From Deltaproteobacteria bacterium (GTDB lineage Bacteria > Desulfobacterota > Desulfarculia > Adiutricales > Adiutricaceae), in NCBI GenBank assembly GCA_031276865.1, contig JAISMF010000032.1:1-52676 (forward strand): a DNA stretch of 52,676 bases, in the 5' to 3' direction. The notes beneath the pieces were generated by a model that did no database searches, was not told the DNA's origin, and saw only the letters and a program-made list of their open reading frames with translations. Shown here in pieces: positions 17,413-27,319 of the stretch. The number at the start of each line of letters is the position of its first letter. Positions within the stretch are counted from its first letter, which is position 1. Position numbers and translations under genes: made by a program.

Positions 17413-19398
17413 TCAAGGGGAATCGGGCGCCGTTTCCGGGCCGAAGAGAGTCTTCACGCGCGCGCAGTCGCCGTAGGCGGAAAGTCCTATTTCAATGATT
17501 TTTTTCGCTTTTAGCCGCGACGGCGCTCGGTAGTCCCTTTGACGCATGTCGCTTAGAGCTTTGTTAGAGGCTTTGGTCAGCACGTAATCGATTCGCGCGG
17601 GAGGGATTTTAGAATTGGCCTGTTCCGATAAGACGAGGTCGATCTCTTTATGAGGCAGGCGTTCTCTGGCGATGTCGGCCAGGATTGGTTGAATGACTGG
17701 ATCAGGCAGCGAATTAAGCGCGGCCTGGGCCAGAGTTTTATCTCTTTCATCTTTGCTTATGCCGCCCAGATTGTAATTAAGTAAAATTGGCGTTACCAGA
17801 TCGGTGTCAAGTTTCATGGCCGCCTTATCGGCCACGCTTTCGTTCAACCGCGATGATGGCACGCGGTCTAGAGCCAGGGCGGCCAAAAGTTTGTTTTCTT
17901 CTTCGGGAGACAAATAGACTTTAAAGGGACGATACTTCAATTCAAAAATGACGAAGACATCGTTTTCCAGTTTGACATGTAAATTTAAGCGTCCCCGGTA
18001 ATCCGGAGGTTCGCTTCGCAGGTCGAATCCCATGCCAAGTAAAATCATGTGGATTAAGGAATGGAAAGTTTTTTCATCTCTGGGACGCTCGTAAAAGGAT
18101 AAAGAGGTGATAAAATTACTAAAAACGTCGTCGATTTCATCGGGATTTCGGGTGAGCATCGCGTTTTTGAGCGTATCCGCGATGTTTTCCAACCGCTCAT
18201 CCGCGCGGTCGTTTAACACCTCCCGAAAACGCTCCCTAAAGTAGTAAGAATAATCCTCATAATTAGGAAGCCGGAAAGAATAGCGCTCCTCCGTATCGTC
18301 CGAATTGAATTTCGGAAAATAAGCCGCCTCGTCCACGGTAAGATGGCCGTCGTGAAAGAGAACCGGGACGTCTTCTAGTCGATTAAGATCGTACGCTCGT
18401 AAGTTGGAGCCTATGTGTGATTTCAGGGCCGGTTGAAGGAAATCCAAAGGACGCCTCTTAATTAACGCGGTCGGACGACTTGGTCTCCCGCTTTGGATCC
18501 AGTAGCGGGAGAAGGCGTTGTTTTTAAAAAAATTGAGTATGGAATAAGGATTGAGGATTCTGAGGGGCCCCCCCCAGTTATAGCCGTCATACCATTTAAA
18601 AATTTCCTCTTTTAAAGTTTCCACCGTGGCCGACGCGTTCATTTTCCCGGAGTTTTTTAATTTTATGAGTGTTTCCTCCAACCTATCGGAGAAAAGGGAA
18701 TCGAATTCTTCCAGGGTGAACCCGCATATGCCGGAGTATTTTTGATTAAGGGATATGTCGGTAAGATGGTTGGGTCCGGAGTCCATGAAGGCGAGGGCGT
18801 ATTTGGCGACGCCGGCGACGAGGGAGAAACGTATTTTTGAATTCAGTTCATAGTCTTTTAAAATAGCGAAAATGTTGTGAAGCGCGTTGGCGTTGGTCTG
18901 GGCGAGTTTCATGTCGTCCATGTATCTGGTTACAGGGGCGTCGTAATCGTCAATGAGCAACGCTATTTTGGCGTTGTATTTCCGATAAAGCGCCCGAATA
19001 ACGTTTCCCAAAAAAATATCCGCGCCAGGAACCTCTTCGGGAGATATTTCAGCATTCTCGCACGTCCATTTGAGCTTGGTGATGAGATCGGCGTTAAGGT
19101 TTTCTGTTGTTCGCGAATCTATCGAAAGGCTTAAATGGATGACCGGGTGCCTCGGGAATTCGTAATCGGATCCGTCTATCCAGAGATCTTTAAAACGGTC
19201 GCGGTTTCCCGTAAAAAGTTCAATAAAAGTGGAAATTAGGAGACTTTTGCCGAAACGCCGCGGGCGCGACAGAAAAAAATCCTTTTCAGGTCCCTTTAGC
19301 AGTTCATAAATGTATTTGGTCTTATCGGCGTATAAAAAGCCCCGGTCGATTATGTCGGCGAAAGGAAGTTCGGCCGCGGAAAGTTCTTTAAGGGTCAT
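17413..19398 (-). CDS. AAA-ATPase-like / PD-(D/E)XK nuclease-type protein
   Basis: This 661-residue cytoplasmic protein is of the AAA-ATPase-like family common in gut and syntrophic anaerobes. It opens with the family start (ELPFADIIDRGFLYADKT). A P-loop variant RPRRFGKSLL lies near 45-54 and a Walker B-type segment (IALLIDDYDAPVTR) near 145. The C-terminal nuclease-like domain has GRLNLHVKLEND...IFELKYR. The usual catalytic Asp of the GR(x)D motif is Asn here, although Glu and Lys of the ExK part remain. ATG at 19398 is chosen because GGAGGCGAGGAC lies just upstream; a longer frame from 19449 lacks such a site. About 100 further residues follow the nuclease domain. The role is unknown; family members are often mobile and numerous within a genome. 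Confidence 0.82.
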   Translation of the reverse strand: MTLKELSAAELPFADIIDRGFLYADKTKYIYELLKGPEKDFFLSRPRRFGKSLLISTFIELFTGNRDRFKDLWIDGSDYEFPRHPVIHLSLSIDSRTTENLNADLITKLKWTCENAEISPEEVPGADIFLGNVIRALYRKYNAKIALLIDDYDAPVTRYMDDMKLAQTNANALHNIFAILKDYELNSKIRFSLVAGVAKYALAFMDSGPNHLTDISLNQKYSGICGFTLEEFDSLFSDRLEETLIKLKNSGKMNASATVETLKEEIFKWYDGYNWGGPLRILNPYSILNFFKNNAFSRYWIQSGRPSRPTALIKRRPLDFLQPALKSHIGSNLRAYDLNRLEDVPVLFHDGHLTVDEAAYFPKFNSDDTEERYSFRLPNYEDYSYYFRERFREVLNDRADERLENIADTLKNAMLTRNPDEIDDVFSNFITSLSFYERPRDEKTFHSLIHMILLGMGFDLRSEPPDYRGRLNLHVKLENDVFVIFELKYRPFKVYLSPEEENKLLAALALDRVPSSRLNESVADKAAMKLDTDLVTPILLNYNLGGISKDERDKTLAQAALNSLPDPVIQPILADIARERLPHKEIDLVLSEQANSKIPPARIDYVLTKASNKALSDMRQRDYRAPSRLKAKKIIEIGLSAYGDCARVKTLFGPETAPDSP

Positions 19399-20340
19399 AT
19401 GTCCTCGCCTCCGTTTCGTAAAATTGTAAATATCGGGGATCGTTTCCAACCGGGGAATCGCGCGTGAAACAGTTTCGAAACGACGCTGAAGGAAAATACG
19501 CTAAACTTCTTTATCACTATGGCACAAATCACGCCATTTGGCAATAAAAAATGTTAAGAGGAAGTTGTAGCTCCGCCAGGGAATCGGGCGCGTGGGGAGC
19601 TGACTGTATTTTAATATGTAAAATAATTTAAATATAAATTAATAATATTATTTTTATTATATTTAATCTAATTAAGGCTAATAAATAGAGGCATGGCTTT
19701 TCCGCGGCAGCCATACGTTCATTGGCAACCCCGCCTGACGTCCGCCATAGGGGATTGACCCCGACCCGGGGTCGGGGCTGTGAGATTAAGCCAAAGAAGA
19801 GCCCCTTGGAATCAGGCCGAGGGGCGCGGATTACTGGCTGAGCGCTCAAGAATGCGCGGGTCTTTTAGGCTGGTTTTACCGCAAACCTCTCCGGCGGCCT
19901 GTAAAAGTGTGGCGGATTTCCCTATTTATCCTTCGAAAAAAGTTTCGGGATGGGTTTATTCCGTCAGGGCGGAGCCATGAGGCCATGAGTCCCTGAAGTT
20001 TCAGGATGCTCTCCGCTTTCTGACTCCACACTTCCCGAAAGCCCCGGCTTCAGCTTCCCGCTCAGGACGGCGCTTTTGGAATACGCGTTATTTTTCGGTT
20101 GAGGTTATTAAGGCTCGGCCAGGGCAAGTTCCAGAACAAGTCTTGAAGCGTTTGCGGCCTTAAGATTTCGTTAAGTTTTCTGACGCCTGTTATGAAATAA
20201 TTGCCGCGTACTGGTTTTCAAATTCAATAGCGTACTTGGTTTAAAATAGTAATTTTGAGTAAACTAATTCCGTATTTAACCCAAATAATATACAAAAGAA
20301 ATAATGCAATGAACATAATTTTATGAACTATATATATTTT
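19399..20340. other. Intergenic region with AT-rich block and strong hairpin
   Basis: Positions 19610-19690 are very AT-rich and resemble the block near 7550. At 19759-19777 a GC palindrome (CCCCGAC/GTCGGGG, 5-base loop) forms a strong hairpin. Minus-strand frames at about 19850-20150 have protein-like pieces broken by stops, perhaps a dead mobile-element gene, but I cannot name it. The segment close to 20340 is AT-rich, like the following gene. Confidence 0.45.
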
Positions 20341-22980
20341 TTAAGTTGAAACTGACTTATACAGTTCCATCAATTTCGCAACTATTTTCGCTTCCGAAAG
20401 TTCTTTTATTTCAAATTTATATGCTTTTAGTACATATCTATCAAGGTTTTGATGGGCTTTTAATAGATCTTCTGGCATTGTCAATGGATCATATAGATCC
20501 GCTAAGGAATTATTTGGAAAAAGTTTTCGTACGGCTAGAATTGTTTTTGCCGCTGTTTCTATTTCCAGTTTTTGTTTATCAGTTGTTTTAGGCCATAAAA
20601 AATTATTGTAGACAATATCTTTCGAGTAACGGTAGTCGCTTTTAAGACGTCCACAAATAGCCCTCACCCACGCCATATGAACAATCGATGTAAGTATGCC
20701 AAAATGGTAATAGGTTGCGTCAGGTATAATATGCACAGCGTTGCTAACTATTATATCAGGCGTAACAAAACCCATAGGTATGTAGATCCTATTCTCTGAA
20801 GAGACGCTTGGGATTAGGATATAATCCTTATCTGGTTGGCGAATTTCCATAAAACGCGTTGGATAATTAGCAAATCTTTGAGTGGCATATTTTTTACTTG
20901 ACAGACGAAATTGTTTAACTTTTGATACGCGGTCCATAATCTGTGGAATTTGCCGTAGTTCTAATGGGTTAGCGTCAATTAGCCATAAACAATAACGTTC
21001 TATGTTATTAATAAATTCCTCTGCGCCATATAACCGTTTAATGTATTTTTCAGCTAGCGGATTTTGACTAATTAAAGCGTGTTTTTCTTCTAGATCAAGA
21101 ATTAAATTACCACCGTCTACTGGTTTATTACCCCAAACCATGTTTGGTACGTCACAGATTGGCTTACATCTCTTTTCGATCAAAATGTTAGGAGCTTCAA
21201 TAAGATAAGGGTTAATATTCGGTTCGGATTGTATAAGACTAAAACCTACAATAATGCAATGTACAGCGGCTTTTCCTTTTGCTTCATTACTCCATTTAAA
21301 TGTTGGCACGCCAAAATTGATATGACCACCTTGAGCTATTAATGGGTTCCATATAGCCGCTACTTGTTCGCCCTGTGTAATGGAATTTGTTGAAACAAAA
21401 GCGCATTTAATTTGGGTGTTTTTAATAAATTTTATCGCTTTGAAATACCATGCTGCCACATAGTCAACTTTACCAAGTTTGCAAACAAGTTGTATATCCT
21501 CTTTTTGCTTTGAATTTTGATTAGAGTATCCAATAAACGGCGGATTGCCTAATATATATGACAACTCACTATTTGCGATAATGTCATTCCAGTCCATCCG
21601 AAGCGCGTTGCCACAAATAATCGTAGCACTCTTTGTCAGTGGAAGTCGTGCATAGTAATGCCCAAATTCTTCAGATACCAACATATTCATTTGGTGATCC
21701 ATCAGCCACATACCTACTTGCGCGATTTGGCATGGAAATTCCTCTAGTTCTATACCATAAAACTGTTCCACACCTACTTTAAGTTTGAGATGAATATCAA
21801 GTGTTTGTACATATGAAGTATTTTCCATCTTTAGTACTTCTAGTTCCAAACGTCGCAGTTCTCGATATGCAATTATAAGAAAATTACCACAACCACAAGC
21901 AGGGTCGAGAAATTTTAATTTACTAATTTTATCATGGAACTGATTAAGAGCTTTTGGAGATGTTTTTACGTGCTCGAACTCATTCCATAACTCATCCATA
22001 AATAGTGGATTTATGAGTTTAAAGATATTTTCCTCGGATGTATAATGAGCGCCATGTTCACGCCGCATCTGCTTATCCATTACGCCCTGAAACATGGCTC
22101 CGAAAATAGCTGGACTTATCTTACTCCAATCGAAACTAGCGCAATCAAGTAACAATTTCCGCATTTTCGCGTCAAAATCAGCTAGATGCAATACATCTTT
22201 AAAAAGGTTGCCATTGATATATTTAAATGACTTCAATTCATCAGACAGAAGCGTGTGACTTATACGAGCTTCTTCAGATAGATTTAATACTCGAAATAAC
22301 TGTTCAATCCTAAATGAAAAATCTGAACCATCAGGTTTGGAATTTTCTAGGTATTTATAAAAATTACCTTCTGGAAAGATTCCCGTATGTTCGGCAAATA
22401 AACAGAACAATAATCTAACGAGATATATTTCTAAATCATGCGTTTCGTAGCCATGACTTTTTAATTGATCATGCAACAAAGCCATTTTTTCCGCAGCTTT
22501 AACGTTGACTTCAATTAGATCCTCTCGTATATGTTCAGTTGCGTACCCTGCTATATTCGCAAAGCGTTTAATGTATTTATGGAGATACTTGGTTTTAAAT
22601 TTCCATTTTTGATTTGTTGAACGTCGATAAAGCCACATATTTTCAAAATCGCATACAAGCCAAATATCTGGTATATCTTCTACTGGAAGATTTAGGATGT
22701 AATTTTTAAGTTGTAAATAAGCATGTTCTAAATCTTTTCCTTTTGATTTCATCTCCATGGCAATATTTTTTTTCCATAGATAATCAATGTATCCTGTAGT
22801 ATCATGCGTCAGTTGTACTTTATACTCAAAACCACCATTTATCTCGGGATTGTCCACACCGAATACTTTGAGCAAATCTGTCACGAATCTCTGTGCTTGG
22901 GCTTCTTCATTATGAGCTGTTTCCCAACGTTTTGAGAATGAAATAGCTCTACTTTCGATTTCAGCCCATAAGAGAGTCAT
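20341..22980 (-). CDS. MmeI-family (type IIL) restriction-modification enzyme
   Basis: This 879-residue protein combines nuclease, methyltransferase and target recognition in one chain. The MmeI-type endonuclease motif D-x9-E-x-K is intact (D66, E76, K78 in IDYLWKKNIAMEMK). AdoMet-binding motif I is FLDPACGCGNFL at about 357-368, and the adenine-methyltransferase motif NPPF is at 479-482. The region after about 600 is the target-recognition and C-terminal part. Length is close to the family norm, so it looks complete. Such enzymes methylate one strand of their site and cut unmodified DNA about 20 bases away; no separate methylase gene is needed, and none is nearby. The gene is markedly AT-rich against its neighbours, a sign of recent acquisition. 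AAGG lies eight bases before the ATG at 22980. Confidence 0.9.
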   Translation of the reverse strand: MTLLWAEIESRAISFSKRWETAHNEEAQAQRFVTDLLKVFGVDNPEINGGFEYKVQLTHDTTGYIDYLWKKNIAMEMKSKGKDLEHAYLQLKNYILNLPVEDIPDIWLVCDFENMWLYRRSTNQKWKFKTKYLHKYIKRFANIAGYATEHIREDLIEVNVKAAEKMALLHDQLKSHGYETHDLEIYLVRLLFCLFAEHTGIFPEGNFYKYLENSKPDGSDFSFRIEQLFRVLNLSEEARISHTLLSDELKSFKYINGNLFKDVLHLADFDAKMRKLLLDCASFDWSKISPAIFGAMFQGVMDKQMRREHGAHYTSEENIFKLINPLFMDELWNEFEHVKTSPKALNQFHDKISKLKFLDPACGCGNFLIIAYRELRRLELEVLKMENTSYVQTLDIHLKLKVGVEQFYGIELEEFPCQIAQVGMWLMDHQMNMLVSEEFGHYYARLPLTKSATIICGNALRMDWNDIIANSELSYILGNPPFIGYSNQNSKQKEDIQLVCKLGKVDYVAAWYFKAIKFIKNTQIKCAFVSTNSITQGEQVAAIWNPLIAQGGHINFGVPTFKWSNEAKGKAAVHCIIVGFSLIQSEPNINPYLIEAPNILIEKRCKPICDVPNMVWGNKPVDGGNLILDLEEKHALISQNPLAEKYIKRLYGAEEFINNIERYCLWLIDANPLELRQIPQIMDRVSKVKQFRLSSKKYATQRFANYPTRFMEIRQPDKDYILIPSVSSENRIYIPMGFVTPDIIVSNAVHIIPDATYYHFGILTSIVHMAWVRAICGRLKSDYRYSKDIVYNNFLWPKTTDKQKLEIETAAKTILAVRKLFPNNSLADLYDPLTMPEDLLKAHQNLDRYVLKAYKFEIKELSEAKIVAKLMELYKSVST

Positions 22981-23494
22981 ATATTTAACCTTAATTTTGA
23001 TGCATGTGTAAAAAGTCCGGGGTTGAAAAATATTTATCGACCGCGTACAAAGTATAGGATAAATTATAATATTCTATTGTTTATAAAGCATAGTGTTTCT
23101 AATTTTGAAAACAGCGGGGACTTTTTGCGGTTGCATCAATTTTTGATATAATATACTATTTTTTTTAAAAAAAGCCACATTAGTTGAATTTTTGATAATT
23201 ATTTGCATGTCATATTTTTTCTTTTTTACATAAGTTTCTGTTGATTTTTTTTAGCTAAAATTTAGGATTTTGTCAAGGAAAAAAAATCACCTACCTTTTG
23301 ACGACTTCCTCCTCCAGGCCGCTTTCGGCGCGCGTTTGACCGCGGGCGAAAAGATTTCCGTTAGTCAATGAGGCGAAGGCCTTTCCGCCCATCTTTTCCA
23401 CGCTCCCCGCGCTTCTTGGAAACAGTCGCTCGTAACCGTGGTTTTTAGATCCTTTTTTTTCTTAACCATAACCTTTAAAAAGATCGTTTCCGCC
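22981..23494. other. AT-rich intergenic region upstream of the MmeI-type gene
   Basis: This should hold the MmeI-type gene's promoter. TATAAT on the minus strand at 23068-23063 is a possible -10 box, but no good -35 box is spaced correctly. Poly-T and poly-A runs at 23150-23290 mark the AT-rich island edge, beyond which the DNA returns to high GC at about 23300. No gene is seen. Confidence 0.45.
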
Positions 23495-25396
23495 CTAGAA
23501 GCTCCATTTCACGGACGCGCGATAGGTCCTGGGGGGACCTAGGAGTCCGTCTATGTAGTGGTACTTTTTGTCGAACATGTTTTCGACGTTCAAGGAAAGC
23601 GCGAACTGAAATAGGACGTACTCGGCCCTCAGTCCGTAGAGGGTTCTGGAACCAAGCGAGCGGGTGTTCTCGCGGTCGAGGAAACTCCTTCCCGTGTGCT
23701 CCGCCTTCAAAGCCAGGCTGAAATCGTCCAGGGGGCGGATCATGGCCTCGATCGAAGCCCGGTCGCGGGAGATGGCGGTTAGGAAACGGCCGAGATCCTT
23801 GTCTTTCGCGACCAGATACGAGTACCTGAATTTGAGATCCAAGGCTTCCACGGGGCTGTAGTCGCCTCCCAGATCGAGGCCCGTGAAGACGGTCTTCCCC
23901 AAATTGCGGTAAGATCCCGCGCCCGTGTTTAAGGGCCGCACGTAGCTGATTCTTCCGTCCAGGCTGTTGCGGAAGAGGCCCAAGCTTAAGGAGAGGTTCT
24001 TTTTGGCCTGGATTTGGACCGCGATATTCTGGTTCAAAGCCTTCTCCACCCCCAGGGACGGATTGGGGAGCATGGAGCTCGTGCGGGTGTAGCGCTGCTG
24101 AAAGGTGGGGGTGTTCACGCCGTAGCTGAGCTTATAGGAGATCTCGAAGGGATCGGAGCGCCAGACGACGCCCAGCTCCGGGTTGAGGGAGTTTTCGAAG
24201 CCGGAATTGTAGTTGAAGCGCGCTCCGGCCTTGAAGGCGAAGGGGAGGGGGGGGATCTTGAAGGATAGATCGGCGAAGGCGTGGATCGTGTATTCGGATT
24301 GGCGCCCGAAATCCGAGGAGTCGGCCTGGACTCGGGCGTATCCCGTCCCCAAAGCGATCTTTCCGAAGCTCGAATCTCCCTCCCAGGCGAGAAAGTCCCC
24401 GATTTCCGTAACCGTGAGCGCGCTGAGAAGGCCCCGGAAGCGGTCGCGGTTTTCCACCTTCCCCCGGTTGACATAGAGGTTGTTTTCGATTTTTCCCCAG
24501 GCGAGGGAAAACGACGAGGAGAGATAGTCGGAGAGGCCCCGGGAATTTGGGGTGGGGAAGTCCGGAAGACCGGAAAGGCCGTACTCCTCGTGAACGCGAT
24601 CGATCGCGAAGTTCAGGGTCCTTTCCGGAGCGAAGGCGTAGAGCGCCCTGAAGCCTCCGGACTTCTTTTCGGAATCGTTATTGATCTTGAAGCCCCGATC
24701 CCTTTCAAAGGCCGCCCGGACGCCCAGGCCCAGCTTCCCGTGGTTGAAGGCGAGATCGACGTCGCTTTTGAAAAATTCACGGTTGCCGGAAAACAGCCTC
24801 AGGAACCCTCCGGCTTTTTTCCGGGCGAGGTTTTTGGAGTGGATGGTCACGACCCCGGCGGTGGCGTCCTGGCCGTGGCGGAGGCCCCCGGCGTCTTTTA
24901 TGACGACTATTTTCTCAATGGAGCTTAAGGGGATGTGGGCGAAGTTCACCGCCCCGTAGCTGGAGGTGGGATCGTTTAAGGGCGTTCCGTCCAGAAAGAC
25001 CCGCACCTTGTAGGAGCCGTGGATCGCGACCGAGGAGCTCGAGGCGGAGACGCCCGGCACCTGGTTCAGGACGTCCTCCAGCTTATTCGCCTTGAGCGCC
25101 TCGATATCTTCGGCGCTTATGACTATTTCGTTCTCGTCCGCGGCCCCTCCCTTTCCGCCTTCGTTTTCCGGCGCTTGGTTGGACTCGTTTGGCGGAGCCA
25201 GGGAAAAATCCGCCGCCTCCGCCCCGTTATCCGAACTTCCCGGAGGCTCCTGGGAAAAGAGATTGTCCGGAAAAAGCGCCAAAAGCGCGAGGGAAAGGAG
25301 CAGGAGCGAAAGACTCCGCCCCGCCGCCTTCGGAAAGGAGCGGCGCCGGCCGGATCGCCTGAGGCTTCGCCCGGCGGCGCTGTGGATGGATGGCAT
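23495..25396 (-). CDS. TonB-dependent outer-membrane receptor
   Basis: This 633-residue outer-membrane transporter has a basic leader and hydrophobic core (about 26-48, ending LFSQ). The plug domain follows at about 88-195, with EIVISAEDIEALKANKLEDV, LNQVPGV, VRVFLDGTPLN and IEKIVVIKDAGG. The rest is a 22-strand barrel region ending in aromatic SVKWSF, the usual C-terminal Phe. The TonB box may lie in the acidic segment ahead of the plug. Length is like BtuB (about 600 residues). It takes up scarce ligands by TonB energy. Given BtuF, BtuC, BtuD and CbiZ relatives in the same window, a corrinoid is the likeliest ligand, but heme or siderophore cannot be excluded from sequence alone. It is monocistronic by position. 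No cobalamin riboswitch is visible upstream. Confidence 0.88.
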   Translation of the reverse strand: MPSIHSAAGRSLRRSGRRRSFPKAAGRSLSLLLLSLALLALFPDNLFSQEPPGSSDNGAEAADFSLAPPNESNQAPENEGGKGGAADENEIVISAEDIEALKANKLEDVLNQVPGVSASSSSVAIHGSYKVRVFLDGTPLNDPTSSYGAVNFAHIPLSSIEKIVVIKDAGGLRHGQDATAGVVTIHSKNLARKKAGGFLRLFSGNREFFKSDVDLAFNHGKLGLGVRAAFERDRGFKINNDSEKKSGGFRALYAFAPERTLNFAIDRVHEEYGLSGLPDFPTPNSRGLSDYLSSSFSLAWGKIENNLYVNRGKVENRDRFRGLLSALTVTEIGDFLAWEGDSSFGKIALGTGYARVQADSSDFGRQSEYTIHAFADLSFKIPPLPFAFKAGARFNYNSGFENSLNPELGVVWRSDPFEISYKLSYGVNTPTFQQRYTRTSSMLPNPSLGVEKALNQNIAVQIQAKKNLSLSLGLFRNSLDGRISYVRPLNTGAGSYRNLGKTVFTGLDLGGDYSPVEALDLKFRYSYLVAKDKDLGRFLTAISRDRASIEAMIRPLDDFSLALKAEHTGRSFLDRENTRSLGSRTLYGLRAEYVLFQFALSLNVENMFDKKYHYIDGLLGPPRTYRASVKWSF

Positions 25397-25779
25397 TTAT
25401 TTTTTTGAGGGAGCGAGGAGCGGCTTTTTCCAATCCTCCGGTCCCTCCGGAAAGGGGGGGGAGGCCTGGAAACAATTTGAGGATGATTTTTATATCTTAT
25501 TTGAGTTTTGAAATAATTTGGAGTGAATTTTGATAACGGAAGCGCTAATTATTTTCCTTCGCGCGAAGCCGGGGGCGCGAAGCCGGGGAAGCCGCCCCTT
25601 GATCCGGAACTTCGCGTCCCGAAAATTCGCAATTTAGCGGAAGCTCGCCTTTAAGGCGTCCCGCCCGGCGCCGGACCGGCCCCGGGGCGCGGGGCCGGAC
25701 GGCCGCGCCGCGATTTCCCCCGGTTCGGGGTCCGGAGCTCTTTTCCGGCCGGAAAGGCTTCGGCTTTCCGGCCGAAGCG
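25397..25779. other. Intergenic region without a recognised gene
   Basis: A short AT-rich stretch (25470-25560) precedes the receptor gene and could carry its promoter. Between 25560 and 25780 are GC-rich short repeats such as the twice-occurring GCGCGAAGCCGGG near 25562 and 25577. No gene or RNA is identified. Confidence 0.4.
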
Positions 25780-27315
25780 TCAAAGAGGCCTTTCGGCCTC
25801 CAGGCCTTTTAAAATCGTCTCCCGGGATTGGAAGAGGACCTCGAAGTCCAAACGATCCTGGAAATGCTTGTCCCTCAGCTCCCGGGAGTCCAAATTGTAG
25901 CAGACGCCGGAGCCCTCCCCCGCGACGGCGCCCCGGGGCGGGGAGTGGCCCTCGGGGATGAGGGAGACCGCGGCCCCGGTCTGGGTCACCACCGCCGCGG
26001 CCAGCTGGTCGATGGTGCGCATGGCCGCGATGAAGCGGTCTTCCGGATTCATCTTCGCCCCCAGGGCCAGATAGAGGTCGCAGCCGTTCTTGGCGGCGGC
26101 GACCGCCCTTTCCGGGTGCAGCATGGAGGGGACGTCGGTTAGGCCGACCACCAGGGAGCCCAGATGCCGCGGGGGGATGGGGGCGTCGGAGTCTTGGGGG
26201 ATTTCGGCGAACTTTTCGTCGAAGATCCAGTAGCCTCCGCCCTTGAGGCCGCCGCCTCCTTTGAGGGTGAGGATTTTGAGCTTCTTTTCCGCCGCCAGGT
26301 TGAAAAGGCGGTCCTTGTCGCCGGAGCGGTAGGGAAACTCGGGAAGGAGGAGGAGTTGGCCCGGGAGATAGAGCGCGAGGCGGCCCTCCAGAAAGTCCGC
26401 CGGGTTCACCCCGGCCCCGGGGGCGATGAAATGGGTGTCCTGGGGCCCGGGAGGGGGGAGCTCCAGAAAGCTCGAGAGGTTTTTGAAAAAGAGCAGATTG
26501 GAGTAGAGGCGGTAATGCTCCCTAGGCCTTCGGGAGGCGAAAAACTCTTTTTGCGCGGGAATGTTTCCAAACTTCCCGTTTTCGTCCAGGGGTATGTCCG
26601 CGTAAAAGATTTCGGTGCGGGGGTTTCCGGCGTCCAGGAGGCTTTCCCCCTCCGGGCCGAAGACGTGGCTGCGGGCCCCGGAGCAGTCGAGGCCTTTTTC
26701 CACCCCGCCCCGGTTCACGGCCAGGAGGTATGTCTTGTTTTCCATGGCCCTGAAACGCCAGACGTCCCGGGGAAAGGAGCGGGTGGGCGGCCAGTTGGAG
26801 GGGAGGAAGACGAGGTTAGCCCCCCGCAAGGCCGTTATCCGCATGGGCAGCGAGTGGTAGGAGTCCGAGCAGATTAAAAGCCCCGCCGTCCCCCAGGGGG
26901 TTTCGAAGACGTTTTTTTGCCGGGGGGGCCCCGGGCAGGCCCAGCGGGACTCGGCGTTCATCTTGCGGTAGCGGGCGGCGAGATCGCCTTTGGGCGTGAA
27001 GGCGAAGGCGGAGTTGAAGAAGATCCCGCTCTCCTCGTCCTCCTCCGCCCAGGCGGAGATCACGTAGACGCCCTTTTCCCGGGCCAATTTGGCCAAAGCC
27101 TTTCCCGTGGGGCCCAGGGCGGGCTCCGCGAAGGGGGCCATCGCTTCCCGGTTTTTAAAGGAGTAGCCCGAGAGGCACATTTCGGGGCCCAGGATCATCT
27201 TCGCGCCCCGGGCGGCGGCCTCGGCGCACAAAGACAAGAGGAGCTTCCGGTTTTCGGCGGGTTTTCCGTGAAGGACCTCCATGTGCAGGAGGGCGGTTTT
27301 CAAGACGGGGGGCAT
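25780..27315 (-). CDS. Nitrilase-superfamily protein with a second nitrilase-like half
   Basis: This 511-residue carbon-nitrogen hydrolase-type enzyme has an intact N-terminal catalytic triad: E45 (LGPEMCLSGY), K118 (YRKMNAES) and C149 (LLICSDSY). Such enzymes hydrolyse amides or nitriles, or transfer from glutamine. The second half (about 290-500) is also nitrilase-like in outline (LVVGLTDVPSMLHPERAVAAA) but lacks an evident triad, so it may be a degenerate repeat. The start lies four bases after the ABC-2 permease stop, and the permease overlaps the ATPase gene, so the three form one operon. This suggests the enzyme makes or alters something the exporter handles. The substrate is unknown. 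An amidated corrinoid is conceivable from context but there is no direct evidence. Confidence 0.8.
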   Translation of the reverse strand: MPPVLKTALLHMEVLHGKPAENRKLLLSLCAEAAARGAKMILGPEMCLSGYSFKNREAMAPFAEPALGPTGKALAKLAREKGVYVISAWAEEDEESGIFFNSAFAFTPKGDLAARYRKMNAESRWACPGPPRQKNVFETPWGTAGLLICSDSYHSLPMRITALRGANLVFLPSNWPPTRSFPRDVWRFRAMENKTYLLAVNRGGVEKGLDCSGARSHVFGPEGESLLDAGNPRTEIFYADIPLDENGKFGNIPAQKEFFASRRPREHYRLYSNLLFFKNLSSFLELPPPGPQDTHFIAPGAGVNPADFLEGRLALYLPGQLLLLPEFPYRSGDKDRLFNLAAEKKLKILTLKGGGGLKGGGYWIFDEKFAEIPQDSDAPIPPRHLGSLVVGLTDVPSMLHPERAVAAAKNGCDLYLALGAKMNPEDRFIAAMRTIDQLAAAVVTQTGAAVSLIPEGHSPPRGAVAGEGSGVCYNLDSRELRDKHFQDRLDFEVLFQSRETILKGLEAERPL

Positions 27316-27319
27316 TTTT

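Noticed and set aside
23063..23068. TATAAT as a confident promoter for the MmeI-type gene
   Set aside because: The region is so AT-rich that such a match is expected by chance, and no -35 box fits at 16-18 bases.
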